From NCBI GenBank assembly GCA_031278145.1, contig JAITLA010000201.1:1-12302 (forward strand): 12,302 nt of DNA, read 5' to 3'. The notes beneath the pieces were generated by a model. It saw nothing but the letters and a program-made list of their open reading frames with translations, was not told the origin of the DNA and did no database searches. The translations under genes and the position numbers were made by a program. Shown here piece by piece: positions 1 through 6,782 of the stretch. The number at the start of each line of letters is the position of its first letter. Position 1 is the first letter of the stretch. The DNA is from Eubacteriales Family XIII. Incertae Sedis bacterium (GTDB lineage: Bacteria; Bacillota_A; Clostridia; Peptostreptococcales; Anaerovoracaceae).

Positions 1-1
1 G

Positions 2-274
2 CTGACGCAATGGGGGGACGCGGGAGAAGAAGAGATCGCCGTGTTTCGGGACCCCGCGCTGATCGAGGCCGCCTTGGAGCGGATGGAGTACGAAGCCCTG
101 ACTTGGGAGGGCCGCCGGAGTCTGCACCTTTCCGTCGCGTCGGACGGCGAGAACGCCTCGTATGACGGCGCGGCGGATATGGATCCGCACGCGGTCGCCC
201 GGGAATACACGTTCTACCTGAATCCCGGCAATCCCGCGCTGGATATGCTGCTCGAAGCGGCGGGGAAACGCTAG
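2..274 (+). CDS. C-terminal part of an unrecognised protein
   Basis: The reading frame is open from the window edge to a TAG and gives 90 residues. It begins LTQWGDAGEEEIAVF and ends ALDMLLEAAGKR. An internal GTG at 41 could be a start, but nothing like a ribosome binding site precedes it and the frame continues upstream, so this is treated as a truncated 3' end. The segment is acidic and soluble, with an amphipathic stretch (PALIEAALERMEYEAL) and no membrane segment or signal. I do not recognise the family. A clear intrinsic terminator follows 29 bp after the stop, which supports a genuine gene end here. Confidence 0.6.
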   Translation: MTQWGDAGEEEIAVFRDPALIEAALERMEYEALTWEGRRSLHLSVASDGENASYDGAADMDPHAVAREYTFYLNPGNPALDMLLEAAGKR

Positions 275-302
275 GGAGCGGTCGGAAACCCGGCATATAC
301 GG

Positions 303-338
303 AAGCGTCGAAACTTCAATGGTTCGGCGCTTTTTGTT
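303..338 (+). terminator. Rho-independent terminator after the partial first gene
   Basis: AAGCGTCGAA (303-312) pairs with TTCGGCGCTT (323-332) as a 10-bp stem with a single U-G wobble and a 10-nt loop. It runs into TTTTTGTTT. The position just after the stop at 274 fits a transcription end for the upstream gene and isolates the regulator that follows. Confidence 0.7.
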
Positions 339-442
339 TCGATGCGGTCAATACCAAAGGTCCGGAACTGAAAATCAATTGCTGAAAAGGCAAAAGGCCC
401 GCGCGGATGGAATAATTACAAGGATCAAAAGCGGCAAAAGCT

Positions 443-472
443 CCGGCAAAGCGCGCTCCGATAAAGTATAAT
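443..472 (+). promoter_or_regulatory. Possible sigma-A promoter of the sigma-54 activator gene
   Basis: A perfect TATAAT lies at 467-472, about 70 bp before the regulator start, in a locally A+T-rich patch. The -35 region is poor: the best 18-bp-spaced hexamer is CCGGCA at 443-448. The promoter is therefore weak or activator-assisted. Start position and strength are inference. Confidence 0.35.
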
Positions 473-492
473 AAACTCAAGCGATATTTCAC

Positions 493-511
493 ACCGCCCG
501 CACCGGGCGGT
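493..511 (+). promoter_or_regulatory. 7-bp perfect inverted repeat in the leader of the regulator gene
   Basis: ACCGCCC (493-499) and GGGCGGT (505-511) flank a 5-nt centre. It lies between the TATAAT at 467-472 and the ribosome binding site, near the expected transcription start. It could be an autoregulatory operator or an mRNA hairpin. There is no T-run after it, so it is not an intrinsic terminator. Confidence 0.35.
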
Positions 512-539
512 AGATAAGTCCGAAAGGAATGAGAACAAT

Positions 540-1988
540 ATGCTTGATATAAAAAGCGATGCGGAAGCGATTTTGGACAGTATCGGCGGTTTTTTGCTGA
601 TAGACGATAAGGAGCGCATCGTTTTCATGTGCAAGGGCCTCATCGAGGCGGTCGGTCTGGATTCCCTCGATCAGGTCAGGGGGAAGCGGCTCCGCGACGT
701 GATAGCCTGCAACATGACGCACCGGGTGCTCGAAACCGGCGAGCGGCAGATCGGCGTGAGCTACCGCGTGCGGGGCGGCACGATCACCTCCAACGGCTAT
801 CCGATCTACCGGAACGGGGTCTTGATAGGCGCGTTGGAATACGATATCTTTGAGGATGAGGAGGCCCTGCGCGATTTTTTTGAAGAGCGGCTCGCAAAGG
901 GGATATCGCGGCCGCCGGGCGACGCGCGAAAGCGCGAGCGGTATTCGCTTGACAACATCAAGGGATCGGGGGCCGTGATCCGAAAGCTGAAGAACGACAT
1001 CCGCCTGTGCGCCAAGAGCGATTCCCCCGTCCTGATCAGCGGGGAAACGGGTACGGGGAAGGAAATGATCGCGCACGCCATCCACGCGGCGAGCCGGCGG
1101 CGCGCTTTTGAATTCATCGAGCTGAACTGCGCGACCATTCCGGGCGATCTCTTCGAATCGGAGCTGTTCGGCTATGAGGAAGGCAGCTTTACGGGCGCGC
1201 GGAAGGGCGGCAAGGCGGGCCTTGCGGAGCTGGCGGACAGGGGCGCCCTGTTTCTGGACGAGATCAACGCGCTGCCCATGCATATGCAGGCGAAGCTGCT
1301 GCGTTTCTTGCAGGAGAAGGAGATACGGCGCTTGGGCGGCGGCTTGTCCAAATCCGTTGACGTGCGCGTCATCGCCGCCACCAATGAAAGCCCCGCAAAG
1401 CTTGTGAAGCAGGGGCGATTTCGGCAGGATCTGTATTATCGCTTGAACGTGATGGAGATCGTCGCCGAACCGCTGCGAAACAGGAAGGACGACATACCGG
1501 AGCTGGCCCGCTGCTTCATCGACAGCCTGAACGCGGTCTTGGGCGGGGACCCGGAGCGCCGCGCGGTGCTGTCCATCGACGATGAGGCGATGGCGCTGCT
1601 GCTGGGCTACGATTGGCCGGGCAATGTGCGCGAGCTCAGGAACGTGCTGGAGCGCGCCATGAACCGCTGTTCGGGACCGGCCTTGACCCTGCGGCACTTC
1701 GACGATTTTCCCGCGCGGGCGGAGGCGCCCGTGCCCGCTTGTCCCGACCGGCCGGGCGGGGGCGCCGGCGAAGGGGAAACGGACGCGCCGGACGCCGAGG
1801 CGGGCGCCGGCCTAGCGAACCTGCGTGAAATCAAGCGCGACACGGAGATCCGCCTGATCCGCGATCTCCTGCGCGTACAGGGCCTTTCGCGGAAGGACGC
1901 GGCCGCGAGCCTCGGTATTTCGCGGCAGATGCTCCACCGCAAGATCAAGCAATACGGCCTTGACGCGGCGGACGAGCCGGTTCGATAG
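540..1988 (+). CDS. PAS-AAA+-Fis sigma-54-dependent transcriptional activator (RocR/NtrC type)
   Basis: A bacterial enhancer-binding protein that uses ATP hydrolysis to open sigma-54 promoters. In the 482 residues, an N-terminal PAS-like sensor spans about 8-115. A central AAA+ domain (about 138-368) has Walker A GETGTGKE (168-175), the sigma-54-contacting GAFTGA loop as GSFTGA (215-220), Walker B GALFLDE (235-241), sensor I AATN (279-282), arginine fingers near R295/R301, and the WPGNVREL signature (359-366). After a Gly/Ala/Pro-rich linker (about 391-425), a Fis-type helix-turn-helix ends HRKIKQYGL (466-474). There is no phosphoacceptor receiver domain, so a small ligand or partner sensed by the PAS domain is the likelier input. 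AAAGGA (523-528) precedes the ATG. Likely targets are the sigma-54 sites at 3657-3672 and 3842-3857; this link is inferred from proximity. Confidence 0.92.
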   Translation: MLDIKSDAEAILDSIGGFLLIDDKERIVFMCKGLIEAVGLDSLDQVRGKRLRDVIACNMTHRVLETGERQIGVSYRVRGGTITSNGYPIYRNGVLIGALEYDIFEDEEALRDFFEERLAKGISRPPGDARKRERYSLDNIKGSGAVIRKLKNDIRLCAKSDSPVLISGETGTGKEMIAHAIHAASRRRAFEFIELNCATIPGDLFESELFGYEEGSFTGARKGGKAGLAELADRGALFLDEINALPMHMQAKLLRFLQEKEIRRLGGGLSKSVDVRVIAATNESPAKLVKQGRFRQDLYYRLNVMEIVAEPLRNRKDDIPELARCFIDSLNAVLGGDPERRAVLSIDDEAMALLLGYDWPGNVRELRNVLERAMNRCSGPALTLRHFDDFPARAEAPVPACPDRPGGGAGEGETDAPDAEAGAGLANLREIKRDTEIRLIRDLLRVQGLSRKDAAASLGISRQMLHRKIKQYGLDAADEPVR

Positions 1989-2033
1989 GCGCGCGGCGAG
2001 GAAAGGCGGCCTATGCGCGGAGGCCGGCGCGTT

Positions 2034-3299
2034 TCAGGTCGTCCGCCCGCCCGCCTTGCGCGACGGGATCGCAAGGAGAAGCAGGGCCGCGAGCAGGCTC
2101 GCGGCCGCGACGGCGGCGCAGCTGCCCCAGCCCGCCGCCCAAAAGCCCTTGAGCCCGAAGAACACGCCCACGACGAGCGGCGCCGCCGGCATGCCGAGGT
2201 CGCCCACCCCTCCGCATATGCCGGTCACGACGGGTACGGTTTTCGCTTCAAACAGCTCGGGCAGGATGGGGTAGAACGAACCCAGCCCCCAGGACGCGGC
2301 GAAGGAGAAGAGGAAGGCGGCGACGAGGAAGAAACGCAGATTGCCCATGTCGCCGAAGGCGATGAGGCAGGCGGCGGCGACGGTGAGGACGTGGCCGGCC
2401 GCAAACACGCCGATCCTAGCCGGCGCCTTGCGGCGCGCCCTTGCGGCCAAAATATCGGAAGCCTTCCCGGAAACGATGCAGGCCGCGACGATGCCGGCCG
2501 TCACCGCGGTCATGATCGCGCCAACGTCCATGTCGGCATAGCCCAGGGCTTCCCCGAAGATGGGCATGTCCACGGAGATGGCCTGCACCGTAAAGGTCGT
2601 GGCCAGAAAGCTCACGGACAGCAGGGCCGCTTGCGGGGTCCCGCCCGCGCGCCCGCCTTCCTTCGCGACATCCGGCGCGGATTGGGCTTCGGACGCGCGG
2701 ACGGTCTGCGGACGCTTCTCCCCGGCGGTCAGAAACCAGACGAAACAGAGCGCCGCCTGCACCGCAGCCAAGGCGTGGTAAGAGGCGACCCAGCCCCGGT
2801 GCTCGACGACCACGGCCGCGAAGGCCCCGCCTATCCCGCCGCCGCCGTAGAAGATCCCGTTGAACACGGCGGTGGCAATGCCCGCGTTCCTTCCCTCCGC
2901 CCGCTTCAGGATGATCGCGAGCGACACGGGGAAGAGGATGCTGGCGCTCCCCTGCAACACCTTCACGGCCATCAACAGAGGGACGGAGCCGATATGGGGG
3001 ATGACGAGCAAGGGCAGGATCGCGGCGACGCTTCCGTAGAGAAAGACGGGCCGCGCGCCCAGCCTGTTGTACAGGAAGCCGGAAAGCAGCATGGCCGACA
3101 CGATGCCGACCGATTTGACGGTTTCCCCGGTGAGCAGAACGGCCTGCGAGATCCCCGACGCCGCGGACAGGCGGGAGAGCGTCACGGAGAACTGCGGAAA
3201 TCCGGCGGCGACGGCACAGCCGACGAAGGCATTGATCAGAACGATGTACCATGTCCTCATATCGTGCACGCGCTTCTTGTCTGTATCGATCCCATCCAT
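2034..3299 (-). CDS. MFS transporter, 12-helix type
   Basis: A major facilitator superfamily permease of 421 residues. The start chosen is the ATG at 3299 (MDGIDTDKK), because GGAGGGG (3309-3303) sits 5 nt before it; upstream extension is possible but lacks a ribosome site. The first helix is WYIVLINAFVGCAVAAGF, and MFS motif A appears between helices 2 and 3 as GFLYNRLGAR (74-83). Many further hydrophobic segments follow, with a long hydrophilic central loop (EKRPQTVRASEAQSAPD and onward) between the two halves, as in 12-helix MFS proteins. The substrate cannot be read from the sequence; organic anions or other small acids are plausible. The gene is convergent with the activator (45-bp gap) and divergent from the GPH symporter. 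A sigma-54-like site on this strand lies about 540 bp upstream. Confidence 0.85.
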   Translation of the reverse strand: MDGIDTDKKRVHDMRTWYIVLINAFVGCAVAAGFPQFSVTLSRLSAASGISQAVLLTGETVKSVGIVSAMLLSGFLYNRLGARPVFLYGSVAAILPLLVIPHIGSVPLLMAVKVLQGSASILFPVSLAIILKRAEGRNAGIATAVFNGIFYGGGGIGGAFAAVVVEHRGWVASYHALAAVQAALCFVWFLTAGEKRPQTVRASEAQSAPDVAKEGGRAGGTPQAALLSVSFLATTFTVQAISVDMPIFGEALGYADMDVGAIMTAVTAGIVAACIVSGKASDILAARARRKAPARIGVFAAGHVLTVAAACLIAFGDMGNLRFFLVAAFLFSFAASWGLGSFYPILPELFEAKTVPVVTGICGGVGDLGMPAAPLVVGVFFGLKGFWAAGWGSCAAVAAASLLAALLLLAIPSRKAGGRTT

Positions 3300-3310
3300 G
3301 CTCCCCTCCG

Positions 3311-3326
3311 TCCGCGCGTGCCGAGC
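3311..3326. repeat. 16-bp direct repeat, copy 1
   Basis: TCCGCGCGTGCCGAGC occurs here and again, identically, at 3514-3529 (203 bp apart). This copy is just upstream of the ribosome binding site of the MFS gene. It could be a protein-binding site or a chance match in a GC-rich region. Confidence 0.5.
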
Positions 3327-3513
3327 GCCCGCGCAAATCCCTTTGTGTAAATATTTATTTCCCAAAGCGCGCTCGCCGCGCAAAGAAAGGTTTACGCGGC
3401 GCACGGCGCCAAGGTCGCGCAAAACGGATCGTTACCGCTCAAATATTTCAATCAAAACCACGCAAACGCCGCGACGTAAACGCCGCTTTACACGGGGCGA
3501 TCCCGCTCTGCAC

Positions 3514-3529
3514 TCCGCGCGTGCCGAGC
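3514..3529. repeat. 16-bp direct repeat, copy 2
   Basis: Identical to 3311-3326. This copy lies about 130 bp upstream of the plus-strand sigma-54 promoter, within the distance range usual for enhancer-binding sites. Confidence 0.5.
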
Positions 3530-3593
3530 TCCCGTCCCGCGCCGGCGCCCCGGCCCCCGCACGGAGGGCCAAACGGGCGTGCGACCCGCGAAA

Positions 3594-3606
3594 CGCAAGG
3601 CTTGCG
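3594..3606. promoter_or_regulatory. Palindrome CGCAAG-G-CTTGCG, candidate activator site
   Basis: Perfect 6-bp arms around a single G, centred about 70 bp upstream of the -12 GC of the plus-strand sigma-54 promoter. Upstream dyads of this kind are typical binding sites for Fis-HTH enhancer-binding proteins. Assignment to the activator at 540-1988 is inference. Confidence 0.35.
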
Positions 3607-3656
3607 GGCGGCCTTCCCGCGCGCGCCGCCCCGCCCGCGCTCTGCGGCGAGGGCAA

Positions 3657-3672
3657 TGGCATACTTCTTGCT
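3657..3672 (+). promoter_or_regulatory. Sigma-54 (-24/-12) promoter for the symporter/aminopeptidase genes
   Basis: TGGCATACTTCTTGCT matches the sigma-54 consensus TGGCACG-N4-TTGCW. The invariant GG (3658-3659) and GC (3670-3671) are separated by exactly 10 bp, and TGGCA and TTGCT are intact. Transcription would begin near 3683 and leave a leader of about 290 nt before the ATG at 3974. The sigma-54 activator gene two genes away makes the match biologically coherent. Confidence 0.65.
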
Positions 3673-3739
3673 CACGGTATTGTACAGCCCCTCACACGCG
3701 GATTCGGCCCGGCCCCCTCCCCGCGCCGAATGCGCAAAA

Positions 3740-3765
3740 CGCGTCGCCTCGATTCGGGCGACGCG
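3740..3765. promoter_or_regulatory. 9-bp perfect inverted repeat between the two sigma-54-type sites
   Basis: CGCGTCGCC (3740-3748) and GGCGACGCG (3757-3765) flank TCGATTCG. It lies downstream of the plus-strand sigma-54 start and downstream of the minus-strand start as well, so on either transcript it is a leader hairpin. It could alternatively be a dyad bound by a regulator. No T-run follows in either direction, so it is not an intrinsic terminator. Confidence 0.4.
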
Positions 3766-3841
3766 CCCGCAGCCCCCTTGTCATTGAAGCGACGGATCGA
3801 GAACCTTCGCTTGCGAGCCGCGGTCGCACAACGCAGATTAT

Positions 3842-3857
3842 TGCAATTTCCGCGCCG
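3842..3857 (-). promoter_or_regulatory. Second sigma-54-like site, directed at the MFS gene
   Basis: Read on the minus strand this is CGGCGCGGAAATTGCA. It agrees with TGGCACG-N4-TTGCW apart from the leading T and one A-to-G, and it has the invariant GG-N10-GC spacing (GG at 3856-3855, GC at 3844-3843). It would start transcription near 3831, giving a leader of about 530 nt to the MFS start at 3299 that crosses the plus-strand promoter. The long leader lowers confidence. Confidence 0.4.
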
Positions 3858-3973
3858 GCGCACGGAAAGGCGCCGCACGCTTCCCTCGATCATCGCAAAC
3901 CCGTTATCGCTTCGTTTCGCATTGCAACAAACGCGCGCCGATGTATCCGCGCGCTCGAATAGGAGGCTGCCGT

Positions 3974-5422
3974 ATGAGCACGACAGACACAGGACAAAAA
4001 AAGACCGCGCTGCCGGCCTTGACGAAGGCGGGCTACGCAATCGGTCAAATGTCGGATTCCATCGGGTTCAACGTATTCTATTTCTTCTTCCTGTTTTTCC
4101 TGACCGATTACGCGGGGATCCCGGCGGGAATCGCGGGAATGATCTCGTTGGCGGCCATCACGTGGGACGCGATCACGGATCCCATCGTGGGGCATATCTC
4201 CGACAATTTGCGCTCGAAGCGCGGGCGGCGGCGACCGATGATGATCGCGGCCTTGGTTCCGTATTCCGTCTGCACCTATCTGCTGTTCAACAACCTCGAC
4301 GTGTCGACCGGCGTCAAAACGCTCTATTTCACCTTGATCGCCATTCTGTTTTGGAGCTGCTACAAGGTGTTCGTAATCCCGTTTTTCGCGCTGGGCGCGG
4401 AATTGACGGACGACTTCGACGAGAGGACCTCCCTTCGGGTCTGGGCCAGCGTTTCGCTGTACTGCGCGGTCATGCTGGCGTCGGCGGCGCCGCCCGTGAT
4501 CACGGAGTTCACCATGCAAAGCGGCGGCGACGGCACGGACGCGTGGCACAATGTGGGGCTGATCTTCGGCGCGGCCATCGCGCTGACCATATTCCTGTGC
4601 CACCGCGCCACAAAGGGCGGAGAGCTCGTGACGAGGGACGCTTACACGGTTGAGAAGAATGAAACGGCGGGGAATTTTCTCTCGCGTTTCTTCGGCGACC
4701 TGCTGGGGGTTCTCCGCGTGAAGCCCACCAAGTTCCTCGTGCTGTCGGTGCTCTTCTGGTCCGTCGTTTCGTCCATGTCCAGCGGCGGCCTCGTCTATCT
4801 CATGACGAATGTCCTCAACTATCCCGCGGGCCTGCAATCGGTGTGCTACGTGGTATTGAGTTTGGCGGGCATTTTCTGGCTGCCGGCGATCCATCGGAGC
4901 TCCGCGCGGTTCGACAAGCAGAGGGTGTACTTTCTGGCCATGCTGATCACGGCCGCCTGCCTCATCCTCTTCAATTTCGTGCGCTTTCCGACGCTCGCGT
5001 TTCTGATCGCCTTTCTCATTTTGTTTGAGCTGGGCAACAGCACGTTTTGGACGCTGTACTATTCCATGATGTACGATATCAGCGAGCTTGACGAGTTCAT
5101 TTCCGGTAAGCGGCGGGAGGGGACCATCGCGGCGCTCATGTCGTTTTCGCAAAAGCTCGGTTCGGCTTTCGCGCTCTGGCTGACGGGCTTCGTTCTGGAT
5201 CTCGGCGGTTACGTCGGGCAAGCGCGGCTGCAGTCCGAAGCGGCCTTGGACGCCATCGTGTGGGTCAATACGTGGATTCCGGGCGCCATCGGGCTCGGCG
5301 CGGTGCTGTTCGCCCTCGCCTATCCGCTGACAAAGCCGCGCTTCAATGCCCTGCTGCAAGCGCTCGCGTTGAAACGCAAAGGGGACGCGTATTCAACGGA
5401 GGGTTTTGAAAAATTGCTGTAG
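3974..5422 (+). CDS. GPH-family (MelB-type) cation symporter
   Basis: A glycoside-pentoside-hexuronide:cation symporter of 482 residues in the cytoplasmic membrane. The start is the ATG at 3974, 7 nt after TAGGAGG (3960-3966); the upstream ATG at 3941 has no such site. The hallmark WDAITDP-x2-G-x3-D (64-77), followed by SKRGRRRP (81-88), matches the MelB region where two Asp residues bind the coupling cation (here D65 and D69). About 12 hydrophobic helices follow. The family mostly moves sugars with Na+ or H+, but the only enzyme beside it is a P1 aminopeptidase, so a peptide or amide-type cargo is possible. It has its own sigma-54 promoter (3657-3672), and the peptidase follows after 178 bp on the same strand, probably as one transcript. 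Confidence 0.9.
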   Translation: MSTTDTGQKKTALPALTKAGYAIGQMSDSIGFNVFYFFFLFFLTDYAGIPAGIAGMISLAAITWDAITDPIVGHISDNLRSKRGRRRPMMIAALVPYSVCTYLLFNNLDVSTGVKTLYFTLIAILFWSCYKVFVIPFFALGAELTDDFDERTSLRVWASVSLYCAVMLASAAPPVITEFTMQSGGDGTDAWHNVGLIFGAAIALTIFLCHRATKGGELVTRDAYTVEKNETAGNFLSRFFGDLLGVLRVKPTKFLVLSVLFWSVVSSMSSGGLVYLMTNVLNYPAGLQSVCYVVLSLAGIFWLPAIHRSSARFDKQRVYFLAMLITAACLILFNFVRFPTLAFLIAFLILFELGNSTFWTLYYSMMYDISELDEFISGKRREGTIAALMSFSQKLGSAFALWLTGFVLDLGGYVGQARLQSEAALDAIVWVNTWIPGAIGLGAVLFALAYPLTKPRFNALLQALALKRKGDAYSTEGFEKLL

Positions 5423-5501
5423 GGAAGACAGGCGCGGCGGTTCCGCAAGGAACAGGGGTATTTACATACAAAATCGCGTGCGACCGGGGGCATACGGCCG
5501 G

Positions 5502-5535
5502 CGGCGGACGGAACAAAGACGTGTCCGCCGTTCCG
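5502..5535 (+). other. Hairpin-forming spacer between symporter and peptidase genes
   Basis: CGGCGGAC (5502-5509) pairs perfectly with GTCCGCCG (5523-5530). An overlapping alternative pairs CGGAAC (5509-5514) with GTTCCG (5530-5535), so two mutually exclusive folds are possible. A small GTTCC-GCAA-GGAAC hairpin also lies near 5440. No T-run is present. The spacer more likely stabilises or processes the mRNA than terminates it. Confidence 0.35.
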
Positions 5536-5600
5536 CCGCCCGCCTTCGCGCCGCAGCGAATCACTTCTGCACCACGGGGCACATGCCTTGGGAGGGAAAC

Positions 5601-6731
5601 ATGAAAAAAGCAAGAGCACGGGAATTGGGCATCGCGTTGCCCGGGACGCCGGGACGATACAATGCCATAACGGACGTACAGGGGGTCGAGGTCGGGTTTT
5701 CAACCGTGATCATCGGCGAACCCGCGGATTACGAGGGGCCGGGCTCCGCCTTCGCGCGGACCGGCGTGACGGCCGTCTTGCCACGGGGCAAGCGGCGGAG
5801 CGCCGTGTTTGCGGGGCGCTGCGATCTGAACGGAAACGGGGAATTGACGGGAACGCACTGGATCGACGACTCCGGCTTCATGCACGGTCCGCTGCTGATC
5901 ACCAACACCAACAGCGTGGGCATCGTCAGGGACACGGCTTCAAAATGGATGCTCGACAACGGGTTCTATTACCCCATGGTGGAGGCCGGACGGACCATTG
6001 AGGGGGTCGGTTATTTCTATCCCACCGTGGGGGAAACCTGGGACGGTACGCTGAACGACACCAACGGCTTTCACGTAAGGGCGGCGCACGCGCTGGAGGC
6101 TCTGGAGAGCGCCAAGCCGGGTCCGGTCGCCGAGGGCAACGTGGGCGGCGGTACGGGGATGCAGTGCCATGAATTCAAGGGCGGGACGGGAACCGCCTCG
6201 AGGCTGCTCACGGAGGAGCAAGGCGGTTTCACGGTGGGCGTGCTGGTGCAGGCCAATCACGGCTTCAGGGAGCACTTCGAGATAGCGGGCATCCCCCTGG
6301 CGGACGAGATCAAGGGCTGCGATCCCATCCTCAACTCGCTCGCGCCCAAGCCCGGCACCGGCTCCATCATCGTGGTGATAGCGACCGACGCGCCGGTGCT
6401 CCCGTGGCAGCTTTCCAAGATGTGCCGCCGCGCGCCGATAGGCATCGGCAAACTCGGTTCCGGCTATGAAAACGGTTCCGGCGATATCTTTCTGGCCTTC
6501 TCCACGGCAAACGAAAACGCCTACACCTTCACGCAGACCAAGATCGATCTCCTCAGCGACGACAGGATGGACCCGATATACAAGGCCGTGGCGGAAAGCG
6601 TGGAGGAAGCGATACTGAACGCGCTCTGCGCAGCGGAAACGATGGTGGGCATCGAGCACAACAAATATTTCGCGCTTCCGCATGAGCAAATCGTTGAGGT
6701 GCTCGGCAAGCACGGAAAGATACGGAGCTGA
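5601..6731 (+). CDS. P1-family (DmpA/BapA, S58) aminopeptidase
   Basis: An N-terminal-nucleophile aminopeptidase of 376 residues, close to the 375 of DmpA. Such enzymes cleave themselves at a Gly-Ser bond and release N-terminal D-, L- or beta-amino acids from small peptides, amides or esters. The start at 5601 has GGGAGG 5 nt upstream. The family signature EGNVGGGTGM (178-187) and HEFKGGTGTASR (190-201) are present, as is TVGVLVQANHG (211-221) containing the catalytic Asn (N219). The self-cleavage site is G254-S255 in PGTGSIIVVIATDAP, and GSGDIFLAFST (292-302) supplies the second Ser (S293). As far as I recall the DmpA active site, its Tyr146 and Glu290 correspond here to W147 and D295; that alignment was done by eye. 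No signal peptide, so it is cytoplasmic and would act on imported substrates. It probably shares a transcript with the GPH symporter. Confidence 0.9.
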   Translation: MKKARARELGIALPGTPGRYNAITDVQGVEVGFSTVIIGEPADYEGPGSAFARTGVTAVLPRGKRRSAVFAGRCDLNGNGELTGTHWIDDSGFMHGPLLITNTNSVGIVRDTASKWMLDNGFYYPMVEAGRTIEGVGYFYPTVGETWDGTLNDTNGFHVRAAHALEALESAKPGPVAEGNVGGGTGMQCHEFKGGTGTASRLLTEEQGGFTVGVLVQANHGFREHFEIAGIPLADEIKGCDPILNSLAPKPGTGSIIVVIATDAPVLPWQLSKMCRRAPIGIGKLGSGYENGSGDIFLAFSTANENAYTFTQTKIDLLSDDRMDPIYKAVAESVEEAILNALCAAETMVGIEHNKYFALPHEQIVEVLGKHGKIRS

Positions 6732-6782
6732 GCATCGCCGCGCGGGCGACGGGCGGGGAATCTTGCGGACGACACGGCGGCC

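Larger units (their letters stand above)
3300..3973. other. 674-bp divergent intergenic region with no convincing gene
   Basis: The reading frames across this stretch are Arg/Pro/Ala-rich and look like GC-rich noise. The region holds the two transporter start regions, an A+T-rich island (about 3340-3362), and an imperfect 11-bp hairpin at 3374-3401 (CGCCGCGCAAA / TTTACGCGGCG). It also holds a 16-bp direct repeat (3311-3326, 3514-3529), palindromes at 3594-3606 and 3740-3765, and two sigma-54-type promoter matches facing each other. It is best read as a regulatory region. Confidence 0.7.

Noticed and set aside
489..1697. A 402-codon minus-strand open frame opposite the sigma-54 activator
   Set aside because: It is a shadow frame; the plus strand carries Walker A, GSFTGA, Walker B and WPGNVREL.
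1990..2030. Possible terminator stem between the convergent activator and MFS genes
   Set aside because: The arms pair only with a bulge and a long loop, and only three T follow.
2013..3350. A 445-codon plus-strand open frame opposite the MFS gene
   Set aside because: It is Arg/Gly/Asp/His-rich, with no hydrophobic structure or ribosome site. The minus-strand frame has MFS motif A and membrane helices.
3890..5359. Long frames on both strands overlapping the GPH symporter (also 3067-4653)
   Set aside because: They are highly charged, low-complexity products with no motifs. The 3974-5422 frame has a strong ribosome site and the GPH signature.
5577..5592. A sigma-54-like sequence just before the aminopeptidase (GGGCACATGCCTTGGG)
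   Set aside because: The spacing is right but the invariant -12 GC reads GG, and it overlaps the ribosome binding site, so it cannot be the promoter of that gene.
6735..6749. Hairpin TCGCC-N5-GGCGA after the aminopeptidase as a terminator
   Set aside because: The stem is only 5 bp and no T-run follows in either direction.
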